A stretch of DNA of 58,500 nucleotides from CAZUDI01 sp964618975 (GTDB taxonomy: Bacteria; Desulfobacterota; Desulfomonilia; UBA1062). The stretch lies in contig CAZUDI010000022.1 in NCBI GenBank assembly GCA_964618975.1, forward strand, positions 1 through 58,500, given 5' to 3'. Shown here piece by piece: positions 33,484 through 42,033 of this stretch (position 1 is the stretch's first letter; every line of letters begins with the position of its first letter). The translations under genes and the position numbers were made by a program. The notes beneath the pieces are model-generated. The model searched no databases, had not been told where the DNA came from, and saw only the letters and a program-made list of their open reading frames with translations.

Positions 33484-33696
33484 ATGATGAAGGAGGTCAG
33501 GCTCACACGGCGGGAAATCCTCGAAGAGCTCGGCAGGCTCGGGATCACCCGTGTGGCGCAGCTCAAGCTGGCATGCCGCGAATTTGAATCCTATTGGGAA
33601 GACACAAGGAACAGATCCTGCTTGGGGGTAGATGGGGATGAAATGCAGAGGTGGTGGCCATGGATGAACAACGGAAACACAAGCGGATCAATGTGA
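33484..33696 (+). CDS. Small hypothetical protein upstream of PilZ
   Basis: 70 residues from ATG 33484 (ATG 33487 and GTG 33475 are alternatives). The first 40 or so residues look like real protein, with helix-forming LTRREILEELGRLG and LKLACREFESYWED. The end is Trp- and Asn-rich and overlaps the PilZ start, so it may simply be read-through. No family is recognised. No convincing ribosome site is seen. Confidence 0.4.
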   Translation: MMKEVRLTRREILEELGRLGITRVAQLKLACREFESYWEDTRNRSCLGVDGDEMQRWWPWMNNGNTSGSM

Positions 33697-33950
33697 GCAT
33701 GCGGATCTCCTTCCGGGGGATGCAGGATCGCCAGCAGATGGGGGTGGTGACCAACATCAGCCGCAGCGGTATGTACGTACAGACCGGGCTGCCGGTGGCG
33801 GTCGGCAGCGAGTTTTCAGCCAGTCTCGACGCCCCGGAAATCGGTAAGGTCATTTCCCTTACGGGTTGGGTGCGCCGTGAGGCCCGCAACGGCATGGCCA
33901 TCGAGTTCGAACAGATCGATCACGCCGTGATGGCGACCCTTTTACCCTGA
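33660..33950 (+). CDS. PilZ-domain protein (c-di-GMP receptor candidate)
   Basis: 96 residues from ATG 33660 with AGAGGTGG just before it. RKHKR (5-9) and NISRSG (32-37) are complete c-di-GMP binding motifs, followed by barrel strands (VGSEFSASL, GWVRREARNGMAIEF). A minimal stand-alone PilZ protein. It shares little sequence with the other PilZ protein at 32502. Confidence 0.85.
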   Translation: MDEQRKHKRINVSMRISFRGMQDRQQMGVVTNISRSGMYVQTGLPVAVGSEFSASLDAPEIGKVISLTGWVRREARNGMAIEFEQIDHAVMATLLP

Positions 33951-34058
33951 GATCCTCCCCGGGCGGCCGGATCCTGTCCGGGGTCCCTCCCTGCGGGTTA
34001 TTACCCCGTGAGCGCACGGGAGTCCTCTTCCTGCAGGCTGAATCATTATTCATTTCAG

Positions 34059-34088
34059 TTGTCCTTTGAGTGATTTTCTGTGTATAAT
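34059..34088 (+). promoter_or_regulatory. Sigma-70 promoter of the acetate transporter gene
   Basis: TTGTCC (34059-34064) and a perfect TATAAT (34083-34088) are separated by 18 bases. The transporter start lies 30 bases downstream, with AAAGGAGG between. Confidence 0.65.
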
Positions 34089-34118
34089 TAATTCTATACT
34101 ATCAAAGGAGGATTCATT

Positions 34119-34682
34119 ATGGCGGATGCATTGGCTAATCCTGCACCCCTGGGATTGATGGGCTTCGGAATGACAACGGTGCTGTTGAATCTTCACAATG
34201 CCGGACTCTATGAGATGAGTGCGGTCATTCTGGCCATGGGTGTCTTTTACGGCGGGCTGGCCCAGGTCCTGGCGGGGTGTATGGAGTTCAAGAAGGGCAA
34301 CACCTTCGGAACCACGGCCTTCACCTCGTATGGGCTCTTCTGGCTCACCTTCGTTTTTCTGGTCTACTTCGGCGGCCGCTTCGGTATCCCCGCCAATACT
34401 AACGGATTCCTGGCCTGGTACCTCTTCATGTGGGGCCTTTTCACCTTCTTCATGTGGATCGGGACCTGGAAGGCAAACCGGGGTCTGCAGGTGGTGTTCC
34501 TGACGCTGACGGTGCTTTTCTGGATGCTGGCGGCCAAGGATGCCTTCGGCTGGACCGGGGTCTGGGCCACGATCACGGGCTACGAGGGCATCTTCTGCGG
34601 GTTCTCCGCGATCTACTGCGCCATGGCCCAGGTGCTCAACGAGAACTATGGCCGCACCGTGCTGCCACTGGGTGAGAAGTAG
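34119..34682 (+). CDS. Acetate uptake transporter, GPR1/FUN34/YaaH (SatP) family
   Basis: 187 residues with six membrane helices. The family signature NPAPLGLMGFGMTT (6-19) is intact. Conserved LAQVLAGCMEFKKGNTFG and FTSYGLFW segments follow, and AIYCAMAQVLNE near the end is also typical. These hexameric channels move acetate, succinate or other short carboxylates across the inner membrane. An excellent ribosome site (AAAGGAGG) and its own promoter suggest strong expression. Confidence 0.93.
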   Translation: MADALANPAPLGLMGFGMTTVLLNLHNAGLYEMSAVILAMGVFYGGLAQVLAGCMEFKKGNTFGTTAFTSYGLFWLTFVFLVYFGGRFGIPANTNGFLAWYLFMWGLFTFFMWIGTWKANRGLQVVFLTLTVLFWMLAAKDAFGWTGVWATITGYEGIFCGFSAIYCAMAQVLNENYGRTVLPLGEK

Positions 34683-34778
34683 GCAGGATTCTTTTTATGT
34701 CGACCCGTCATGGCGGTTCGCCTGCGGCCGCCATGACCCTTGTCCGACAGCAGGATCTTGGTGACGGACGCCCCTCTA

Positions 34779-34790
34779 AGATCGGAAGAG
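34779..34790. other. Exact 12-base match to the Illumina adapter start
   Basis: AGATCGGAAGAG occurs here, in the short gap between the acetate transporter and the ABC ATPase genes. It is the beginning of TruSeq adapters; the next bases (ACTCAC) depart from the usual continuation. It could be a leftover at a contig join or coincidence. Confidence 0.5.
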
Positions 34791-34792
34791 AC

Positions 34793-35830
34793 TCACAGGG
34801 TGTGGACCGCGTTGGTTTCGAAGCTCAGGGTTACCGCAGTATCCTCTCTGATATCCATGGCGAACAGGGAGGCCCGGGTGATCAGGGACCGGAATACGGT
34901 CCGGCCCACCGTGACGTGGAGTTCGAATATGAACCCCAGGTCATAAATCCCCGTGACCCTGCCCGTGAAGGCGTTCGGGTGGGCGGCCTCGTCGGTACTG
35001 CTTCCGATGACGATGTCCTCGGGTCGGATCGCCACCGTACGGTGGTGATCCTCTGGGGGGCTTTCCAGGCGGAATTCGAGGTCTGAGACCAGGGCCGTGG
35101 TCCCCGCGAAGGTGGCGGGAAAGAGGTTCTTCATGCCCACGAAATCTGCTACGAAGTGTGTCTGCGGCCGCTGGAAGATATCCTGGATGCTGCCCTCCTG
35201 TTCGATGCGGCCGTTGTGCATGATTGCGGCCCTCTCCGCCAGGGACAGGGCCTCGGTGAAGTCGTGGGTCACCATGAGGAAGGTCACCTCCGAGTTCGCG
35301 TGGAGCCGTTTGAGTGCCCTGCGCACCTCCTCCCGGAAGCGCGGGTCGAGGGCCGAGAGGGGCTCATCCAGGAGGATCACCTGCGGGGATACGACCAGGG
35401 CGCGGGCGAGGGCCACACGCTGGAGCTCCCCCCCGCTGAGGGTGCCCGGTGTGCGGTCCAAAAGGGGCTCTATATCGAGGAGATCCGCCAGTTCCCGGAA
35501 GCGTTGCCCGGCGCGCGTGCGGGAACTGCGGTGGTAGCGCAGCCCGTAGGTGATATTGTCGCGCACGCTCATATGGGGAAAGAGGGCGTAGTCCTGGTAG
35601 ACGATACCCACCCCGCGTCTCTCTGGCGGGAGCCGGGTGACGTCTTTTTCATTGATGAGGATGCGTCCGCCCCGGATGGGGACGAGACCGGCCAGCGCCT
35701 CCAGGAGGACGGTCTTGCCCGCCCCGGTGGGGCCCATGAGCACGAAGAAACGGTTTTTGTCGATACTCAGGCTGATGTCCTGTAGGTGAAAGTCCCCCAG
35801 GCGTAGACTCAGGTTCTCGGTTCTGATCAT
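34793..35830 (-). CDS. wtpC: ABC transporter ATPase, tungstate/molybdate type
   Basis: 345 residues. Walker A GPTGAGKT (33-40), signature LSGGELQRVALARAL, Walker B VILLDEPLSALD and the H-loop in MVTHDFTEAL are intact. The last 110 residues form a TOBE domain with AIRPEDIVIG, as in oxyanion importers. The ATG overlaps the end of the permease gene (ATGA), and the order binding protein-permease-ATPase is that of wtpABC/modABC. The ATPase drives uptake. Confidence 0.9.
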   Translation of the reverse strand: MIRTENLSLRLGDFHLQDISLSIDKNRFFVLMGPTGAGKTVLLEALAGLVPIRGGRILINEKDVTRLPPERRGVGIVYQDYALFPHMSVRDNITYGLRYHRSSRTRAGQRFRELADLLDIEPLLDRTPGTLSGGELQRVALARALVVSPQVILLDEPLSALDPRFREEVRRALKRLHANSEVTFLMVTHDFTEALSLAERAAIMHNGRIEQEGSIQDIFQRPQTHFVADFVGMKNLFPATFAGTTALVSDLEFRLESPPEDHHRTVAIRPEDIVIGSSTDEAAHPNAFTGRVTGIYDLGFIFELHVTVGRTVFRSLITRASLFAMDIREDTAVTLSFETNAVHTL

Positions 35831-36612
35831 GGGGCCTTTTCCCTCGGCAGCGCCAGGACCCGCAGGGCGAGGAAGAGTCCCAGGCAGAGCATGACCAGCC
35901 AGACGGCGATGGGCTGGGAATATCTGAGACCGTAGGCCTCAAAGCGCTCATAGATCATGACCGGGGCAATCATGGGGTGGTAGGCCACGATCACCACGGC
36001 CCCGAACTCGCTGACGGCGCGGGCGCTGCACATGATGATGCCCACGAGCATGCTGCGCCAGGCCAGCGGAAAGGTGACGCGGAAGAAGGTGCTCGTAAGC
36101 GGTGCCCCCAGGCTGCGGGAGACGTTTTCCAGCCGGGGCGGGACGCTCTCGAAGCCCTCCTTGGCCGCATTGATGTAGAAGGGCAGCCCCACGAAGGTCA
36201 TGACGGCAATGATTCCGGTGGTGCTCCCCATGATGCGGATGCCCAGTTCCCCCAGGGCCCTGCCGATCCAGTGGTTCCTGCCGGCCACGCTCAGGATGGC
36301 AATGCCCACCACGGGGTGGGGGATGACAATGGGCAGATCGATGATGCTCTCGATCAGGCGTTTGCCTCTGAAGGTGCCCCGCGCCAGCACATAGGCCAGT
36401 GGGGTGCCGAAGGTGAAGGCGATGGCGGCGCTCGCCAAGGCGGTGGAGAGACTCAGCCAGATGGATTTGAGGACGTCGGGGTTTTTGAGGGTCTCCTCCA
36501 GCATGGCCAGCGAGGGTGCCGTGATCATCTCGAAAAGCGGCAGGATAATATAGACCATGATGATCAGGCCGCAGGACAGGCTCAGCCAGGTGAACGGATC
36601 CCTCCGCGTCAT
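35827..36612 (-). CDS. wtpB: ABC transporter permease, tungstate/molybdate type
   Basis: 261 residues with five or six membrane helices. The EAA-type coupling loop is ENVSRSLGAPLTSTFFRVTFP, abbreviated here to SLGAPLTSTFFRVTFP. AGGAGG is well placed before the ATG. It overlaps the ATPase gene by 4 bases and follows the binding-protein gene by 76 bases. It forms the membrane channel of the oxyanion importer. Confidence 0.9.
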   Translation of the reverse strand: MTRRDPFTWLSLSCGLIIMVYIILPLFEMITAPSLAMLEETLKNPDVLKSIWLSLSTALASAAIAFTFGTPLAYVLARGTFRGKRLIESIIDLPIVIPHPVVGIAILSVAGRNHWIGRALGELGIRIMGSTTGIIAVMTFVGLPFYINAAKEGFESVPPRLENVSRSLGAPLTSTFFRVTFPLAWRSMLVGIIMCSARAVSEFGAVVIVAYHPMIAPVMIYERFEAYGLRYSQPIAVWLVMLCLGLFLALRVLALPREKAP

Positions 36613-36688
36613 GCGGAACCTCCTCTGCGCCAGATGTGCCCCCTGTCGGGGGGCGCCTGCCCTGCCGAACCATTCCCAGCGGCCGCTG

Positions 36689-37687
36689 TCAGTTTCGCAC
36701 CTCCACCAGGCCCTGGAGAGGGGCGGGCAGGGATTTCAGCATCTCCTCGCTGGGAACGCGGCAGGGGACGAACGGCGGCTGGCCCTGCTCCTTGAGCACC
36801 CTGAGCCCGCCCTGGGGATCGAGCAGATAGGTCAGGAAGGCGATGGCGGCCTCCTGGTTGGGGGCGTCCCTGATCAGGGTGACCCCGTAGGTGACGGACA
36901 TGCCCTTGATCTCCATGAAGGTCCCGGGTTGCTTGCCGGTTACCGTGACGGACGCCTGCGCGTAGAGCGGGTCAAACTGGTAATTGCCGAGGTTGATTTC
37001 GTCGGGCAGGACCAGGTATTTCAACCCGTGCTGCACCGCCACGGAGAGGTATTCCCAGGCATAGTCCATGTTTCCGGTTTGGAGCAGGGAGACGAGTTCC
37101 ACCGATTTGGGGCGGATGTTTTCCGGGGCCCGGTTGGCCAGCAGCCGCTCGTAGAGTCCGGGGAGGCTGTAGTGCTTCTCGGCCAGTTGCATGACCATGA
37201 GGGAACGGTAGCCGCAGGGATCGAGGTTGGGGTCGGAATGCCCCCATACCACGCCCTGGCGCAAGAGGATCTCGTGCCAGTTGTCGGCATTGACCTCCCG
37301 GGCGTACCGGCTCTTCTCGGTGTAGCACAGGACGAGCTGGTTGGTGGCGAAGCGGATATTCCAGTCGGCCTTTTCGGGGATGAGCAGTTTGTCGATGACC
37401 TTGTAGTCGGCCGAGGCCATGATGTCGCACGGTTTGTTCAGTTCGGTGATCTTGCGGGCGCAGTTCTGGCTCCCGGCGGCTTCGCGCTGGAGATCCACCC
37501 CGGGGTACCTGGCCTCGAAGGCCTTCTCCATCTCATCAAAGGGGACCGAGAGGGACCCGGCATGGAACATGACGAGGGTGCCCCGCGGTTCGGCCTGCCC
37601 CGTGAGGGGCAGGAGGGCGACCAAGAGCGTCAGGGCGGCATTCAGGACCAGGGGCCGCAGGCCATAACGACGTTTCCGTGTGATCAT
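36689..37687 (-). CDS. wtpA: Tungstate/molybdate-binding periplasmic protein
   Basis: 332 residues from ATG 37687, with AGGAGG 7 bases upstream; the frame is open further upstream but without such a site. A signal peptide (about 1-30, ending TGQAEP) precedes the mature WtpA-like domain: FHAGSLSVPF, REAAGSQNC and DIMASADYKVID closely follow the archaeal/bacterial WtpA group, which binds tungstate very tightly. Tungstate or molybdate uptake suits an anaerobe with formate dehydrogenases or aldehyde oxidoreductases. Which metal is preferred is not shown. Confidence 0.9.
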   Translation of the reverse strand: MITRKRRYGLRPLVLNAALTLLVALLPLTGQAEPRGTLVMFHAGSLSVPFDEMEKAFEARYPGVDLQREAAGSQNCARKITELNKPCDIMASADYKVIDKLLIPEKADWNIRFATNQLVLCYTEKSRYAREVNADNWHEILLRQGVVWGHSDPNLDPCGYRSLMVMQLAEKHYSLPGLYERLLANRAPENIRPKSVELVSLLQTGNMDYAWEYLSVAVQHGLKYLVLPDEINLGNYQFDPLYAQASVTVTGKQPGTFMEIKGMSVTYGVTLIRDAPNQEAAIAFLTYLLDPQGGLRVLKEQGQPPFVPCRVPSEEMLKSLPAPLQGLVEVRN

Positions 37688-37913
37688 AGAGAACCTCCTC
37701 TGTGGTAATGATCTCTGGCGGGGCGTTGTTTGCTTCCGGGACGCTGTCCCCAGAACTCCCCCCGCAATACACCCGCGACTTCGGGATGCGTAAGCCCTCG
37801 CGTTAAGGCGCTCCCCCCGGCACTCTTCACAAGGTGGAAGGTGAGCCGGCAAAGGTGAGATATCGCTTGCGTCCCGCTTGGTATCCGTCCGGGGTGACTT
37901 GGGTGTCACACCC

Positions 37914-37997
37914 CTTAATCGCTATCAGTCATATTTCCCGCTGGTTGCGTTGGCAATACGGGTCCAGGCTTTGCCCTGGGGTTCATACCAATGATTG
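37914..37997 (+). repeat. Intergenic structured repeat, copy D
   Basis: It begins CCTTAATCGCTATCAG and ends CCAATGATTGCAGG. It aligns with copy A at the 5' side and with copy C in GCTTTGCCCTGGGGTTCATACC. Hairpin 2 is CCAGG-CTTTGC-CCTGG, compensatory to the CCCGGG stem of copy B1. Confidence 0.68.
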
Positions 37998-38150
37998 CAG
38001 GCTTATGATAAGGAGTGCCGTTATTCCTGTCAATACATATATGTCTGCGGGTGATGTAACAGGACTTGTGTCAAGGAGGGCGGAGGTGCCCATCGGCAGG
38101 GCAATTCTGTTCCGGCGCTCGCATATGCCTGTCTGTGCCCTTCCCGCAGC

Positions 38151-38160
38151 NNNNNNNNNN
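38151..38160. other. Assembly gap (ten N)
   Basis: Ten unresolved bases in a non-coding stretch. The real gap length is unknown, so distances between the flanking genes cannot be trusted. Confidence 0.98.
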
Positions 38161-38361
38161 GAATAGAAACTGTTGATGCCGATGTAATCTGCAATCTTGG
38201 CATGACACCGGAAGGGATTTCCGCCCTGGTGGAAGGTCGGCGGAAATCCTGTAGGGGAGGGGTGTAACAGGCTGTCTTCGCCCACTAATGTCTTGCAATA
38301 ATGTCGCTCTTCATCTATCGTGCGCATCAATAATCAAAGCAGTGCTGTAAGGGAGAACCGG

Positions 38362-40218
38362 ATGCTATCGTATATGCGGAAACATTCCAAGAGCTGGATG
38401 ACGAAGTTCATATTCGGCCTGATCATCATCGTCTTCGTGTTCTGGGGCGGGAGCACCTACTGGGCACGTGAGGCGAACAAGGTCGTCAAGATCGATAATT
38501 ACATCATCAGCCAGCAGCAGTTCTCCAAGGCCTATACGGACGCGCTTCAGGCCTACCAGGAACGCTACGGCCAGGCCTTCAACGCCGAGTTGATCAAGCA
38601 GCTGGGCATCAAGGAGCGCGTACTCGACCAGATGATCGACAACTACCTCCTGGAGCAGGAGGCCGCCCGGCTGGGGATCGTAATCGACGGCGCCCAGATG
38701 CAGCAGCTCATACGCGACGTGCCCGCCTTCCAACGCGAGGGGCAGTTCGACCTGGAGAGCTACCGGCGGGTGCTGGAGTACAACCGCCTCAGCCCGCAGG
38801 AGTTCGAGAATCAGCAGCGGCGATCCCTGCTCAGACAGCGCCTCTTTGAAATGGTCACGGCCAATGTCACCCTGGCACCGAATGAGCTCGAGGCCTCCTA
38901 CCGCGAACAGAACGATACCTTTGACCTCAACTTCATCCGTGTGTCCGCCGGATATGCCGGGGAGCTGCCCCCCCCCGCCGAGGAAGAGGTGGTCGCCTAT
39001 TATGACGCTCACCGGGAACAGTACAAGACCGCGCCCCTGACCACGATCGACTACCTGGAATTCAGCGTGGACGACTACCGGGAAGGCGGCTCCGTCAGCA
39101 CCGACGAGGCCCGTCAGTACTATGATGGGCATACTTACACCGAGCCGGCCCGTGTCCATGCGCGGCACATCCTGATCCGCATCCCGGAGGATGCCTCCGG
39201 CAAGGCCCTGGAGGAGAAGCGTGCCCTGGCCAACGAGATCCTGGCACGCGCCCGGGGAGGAGAGGATTTTGCCGCTTTGGCCAAGAGGTATTCCGAGGAC
39301 CCCGGCAGTGCCCGTAAGGGCGGCGATCTCGGGATGATGGACAAGGACAGCCTGGTGGACGGACTCGGGGACAGGCTCTTCGCCCTGGATCCCGGCGCGG
39401 TGGCCGGCCCGTTCCAGACGCGCTTCGGGTTGCACGTGGTGCGTCTGGTGGCCAAGCAGGCCCCGCGCGTCCAGCCCTTCGAGGAGGTCGAGGACGCGAT
39501 CGTGGCCAAACTCGAGACCGCCTCCGCCCGGGAGGGCGCGGCCGAGGAGGCGCAGAGGGTCTTTATGGAGCTCTACGAGTACCCCGGGATGGATATTGTC
39601 GGCTATGCCGAGGACAGGGGAATGGATCTGAAGCAGGCGGGCCCCTTCAGCGAGGACGAGAAGGTCGTCATATCTCCCGCACTGGCCAAACAGGCCTTCG
39701 CCTATCCCGAAGGGGAACTGGGCGACGTGGTGGATGCCGAGGGCAGCTTCATCGTCTTCAAGGTCCGCCAGCGTATCCCGGCTGGCATCCCGCCGCTCGA
39801 CGAGGTCCGTTCCCGGGTGGTTTCCGACCTGCGGCAGCTCAAAGCCCTGGAGCAGGCCCAGCGGCGTGCGGAAGAGCTCGCCTCACTGGGGCTGACTGAA
39901 CTGGAGGCGTTTGGGCCCGAGAGCACCGGGGCCTTCAAGCGTCAGGCGTGGTATATCCCCAGGCTCGGCATGCTGCCCCAGATCAAGGAGGATCTGGATG
40001 CGCTCGATACCCCTAAGACCTACACCGCCCAGGACAGCGTCTATGTGGTGTGGCTCTCTCAGAGGACGGCCGCCGATATTGCCGGCCTGGATGAGTCCGC
40101 GCTTAAGCGCTTGAGGGACGAGGTTCTCTCGGCCAAGCGCCAGGAGTATTTTGCCTCCTTCATCCAGGACCTGCGCTCCCGCCACAAGATCGTCATCGAC
40201 CGCGACAAGTTGCTTTAG
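38362..40218 (+). CDS. ppiD: PpiD-like periplasmic chaperone/peptidyl-prolyl isomerase
   Basis: 618 residues from ATG 38362 with GGGAGAACC before it; an upstream start at 38320 lacks a site. One N-terminal membrane anchor (about 14-30) is followed by a SurA_N-type chaperone region (about 40-200), a parvulin PPIase domain (about 255-360: VHARHILIRIP, FAALAKRYSEDPGSARKGGDLG, FGLHVVRL) and a second degenerate parvulin region. This is the PpiD layout; PpiD works with SecYEG on emerging periplasmic proteins. It ends 12 bases from the convergent oppC-like gene. Confidence 0.9.
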   Translation: MLSYMRKHSKSWMTKFIFGLIIIVFVFWGGSTYWAREANKVVKIDNYIISQQQFSKAYTDALQAYQERYGQAFNAELIKQLGIKERVLDQMIDNYLLEQEAARLGIVIDGAQMQQLIRDVPAFQREGQFDLESYRRVLEYNRLSPQEFENQQRRSLLRQRLFEMVTANVTLAPNELEASYREQNDTFDLNFIRVSAGYAGELPPPAEEEVVAYYDAHREQYKTAPLTTIDYLEFSVDDYREGGSVSTDEARQYYDGHTYTEPARVHARHILIRIPEDASGKALEEKRALANEILARARGGEDFAALAKRYSEDPGSARKGGDLGMMDKDSLVDGLGDRLFALDPGAVAGPFQTRFGLHVVRLVAKQAPRVQPFEEVEDAIVAKLETASAREGAAEEAQRVFMELYEYPGMDIVGYAEDRGMDLKQAGPFSEDEKVVISPALAKQAFAYPEGELGDVVDAEGSFIVFKVRQRIPAGIPPLDEVRSRVVSDLRQLKALEQAQRRAEELASLGLTELEAFGPESTGAFKRQAWYIPRLGMLPQIKEDLDALDTPKTYTAQDSVYVVWLSQRTAADIAGLDESALKRLRDEVLSAKRQEYFASFIQDLRSRHKIVIDRDKLL

Positions 40219-40230
40219 GGCGCGCCCTAT

Positions 40231-41055
40231 CTATCTCAGCCGCGGGTCAATGGCGTCCCGGATGCCCTCCCCCAGCAGGTTGTAGCCCAGCACCGTGATG
40301 AGGATGGCCATGCCGGGGAAAAAGGAGAGCCACCAGGCCACCCCCAGCACGTTTTTGCCCTGGGTTAGGATGTTGCCCCAGCTCGGGGTGGGTGGCTGTA
40401 CCCCGATGCCGAGAAACGACAGGGCGCTTTCGGTCAGGACGGCGGCGGCGATGCCCAGGGTGGCAGCTACCAGCACGGGCGCCATGGCGTTGGGCAGGAT
40501 GTGCCGGAAGATGATGCGCACATTGCTGGCCCCCAGGGCCTTTTGCGCGAGCACGAAGTCGCGTTCCTTGAGCGAGAGGAACTCGGCGCGCACCAGGCGG
40601 GTGATGCCCATCCACGAGGTCAGGCCGATGACGGCCATGATATTGAAGATGCTCGGCTCCAGAAAGGCGATGACCGCCAGGATGAGGAAGAAGGACGGGA
40701 AGCAGAGCATGATGTCCACGATGCGCATGACGATCAGATCCACCCAGCCGCCGTAGTAGCCCGCAAGGGCGCCGAGGACGACCCCGATCAACACGGCGAT
40801 GCCCACGGCCACAAACCCCACCTTGAGCGAGATGCCGGCCCCGTAGAGCATGCGGGTGAATACGTCCCGGCCGAGGTCGTCGGTGCCGAAGAGGTGCGCC
40901 AGCGAAGGCGGCATGAGGATATGGTCGACATCGATCAGGTTGGGGTCGTAGGGGGCGATCAACGGAGTGAGGGCGGAGAGGGCGAAGAAGCCCAGGACGA
41001 TGACGAGCCCGCCCAGTGCCAGTTTGTCGCTGAGGAGTCGTTTCCAGAAACCCAT
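40231..41055 (-). CDS. oppC: Oligopeptide-type ABC transporter permease OppC
   Basis: 274 residues from ATG 41055, just past the oppB stop at 41057. Six membrane helices with an OppC_N segment (LGGLVIVLGFF...APYDPN), GTDDLGRDVFTRMLYG, and the EAA loop (RDFVLAQKALGASNVRIIFRHILPN, represented by QKALGASNVRIIFRHILPN). It pairs with OppB to form the channel. The outer in-frame start at 41100 lies within oppB and is not preferred. Confidence 0.92.
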   Translation of the reverse strand: MGFWKRLLSDKLALGGLVIVLGFFALSALTPLIAPYDPNLIDVDHILMPPSLAHLFGTDDLGRDVFTRMLYGAGISLKVGFVAVGIAVLIGVVLGALAGYYGGWVDLIVMRIVDIMLCFPSFFLILAVIAFLEPSIFNIMAVIGLTSWMGITRLVRAEFLSLKERDFVLAQKALGASNVRIIFRHILPNAMAPVLVAATLGIAAAVLTESALSFLGIGVQPPTPSWGNILTQGKNVLGVAWWLSFFPGMAILITVLGYNLLGEGIRDAIDPRLR

Positions 41056-41056
41056 G

Positions 41057-42031
41057 TCAGGCCGCCCGTATGCGCGGATCCGCGAGGCTGTAGGCCACAT
41101 CCGCCAGCAGATTGCCCAGAAGGGTCAGCACACTCCCGATGGTCAGGGCCCCCATGATGAGGTTGTAGTCGCGCATCATGATGGCCTGGTAGAAGAGCTG
41201 GCCCAGTCCCGGGATGGAGAAGATGCTTTCGAAGATCACGCTGCCGCCGATGAGCCCGGGGATGGAGAGCCCCAGGATGGTGATTACCGGCAGCAGGGCG
41301 TTGCGCATGGCGTGTTTGTAGATCACGGTACGTTCGGGCAGTCCCTTGGCCCGGGCGGTGAGGATGTAATCCTGGCGGATGATTTCGAGCATGCTCGACC
41401 GCATGTAGCGGCTCATGCCCGCCAGGGAGCCGAAGGCCGAGATGACCACCGGCAGGAAGAGGTGTACGCCCAGGTCCCACAACCGCCCGCTCAGGCCCAG
41501 GTGCAGATAGCCGGCGGAGTGGATCCCTGAGATGGGAAGCCATCCCAGGCGTACCCCGAAGAAATCCATACAGATCAGTGCCAGCCAGAAACCCGGGATG
41601 GAGAATCCGATGAAGACGAAGACCGTAATAAAACGGTCCGTCATGTGGCCGCGGCGGATGGCGGATATGACCCCCAGGGGCGTGGCCGCGAGGAGGATGA
41701 TCACGAGGGAGGCGATGTTGATGGAGATGGTGATAGGCAGGCGTTCCCTGATCTTGTCCCACACCGGGCGCTCGTCGGAGGAGATGGAGCGCCCGAAGTC
41801 CAGGCGGGCCAGGTTGCCCATCCAGAGGACATAGCGCTTGAGCAGTGGTTGGTCCAGCCCGTAGTGGTGCCGGAGCTGATCGATGGCCTCCGTGGTGATG
41901 TTGGGATTGAGCTCGGCCTGCAGGGCTGTGGGCTCGCCCGGGGCGAGGTGGATGACGGCGAAGCACACGAGCGTGATGCCGATGAAGGTGGGGATGAGCA
42001 CGAGCAGGCGTTTGGCGAGATAGCGCAGCAT
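41057..42031 (-). CDS. oppB: Oligopeptide-type ABC transporter permease OppB
   Basis: 324 residues from ATG 42031, two bases after the oppA stop; TTG 42037 is an alternative. It begins MLRYLAKRLLVLIPTFIGI, typical of OppB, has VIHLAPGEP, and carries the EAA loop (DYILTARAKGLPERTVIYKHAMRN, represented by TARAKGLPERTVIYKHAMRN). It forms the transmembrane path with OppC. No ATPase gene (oppD/oppF) is next to it in this window. Confidence 0.92.
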   Translation of the reverse strand: MLRYLAKRLLVLIPTFIGITLVCFAVIHLAPGEPTALQAELNPNITTEAIDQLRHHYGLDQPLLKRYVLWMGNLARLDFGRSISSDERPVWDKIRERLPITISINIASLVIILLAATPLGVISAIRRGHMTDRFITVFVFIGFSIPGFWLALICMDFFGVRLGWLPISGIHSAGYLHLGLSGRLWDLGVHLFLPVVISAFGSLAGMSRYMRSSMLEIIRQDYILTARAKGLPERTVIYKHAMRNALLPVITILGLSIPGLIGGSVIFESIFSIPGLGQLFYQAIMMRDYNLIMGALTIGSVLTLLGNLLADVAYSLADPRIRAA

Positions 42032-42033
42032 CT

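Larger units (their letters stand above)
37688..38361. other. Intergenic region between wtpA-like and ppiD-like genes
   Basis: 674 bases between divergent genes. It contains repeat copy D (37914-37997) and an assembly gap. I tested the minus-strand leader of the wtpA-like gene for a Moco-type riboswitch and found no convincing match. No gene is seen. Confidence 0.55.

Noticed and set aside
37688..37860. Possible Moco/tungsten-cofactor riboswitch upstream of the wtpA-like gene
   Set aside because: The minus-strand leader has GC-rich stems and a GCCTTAACGC stretch, but I could not match the core of the Moco RNA motif.
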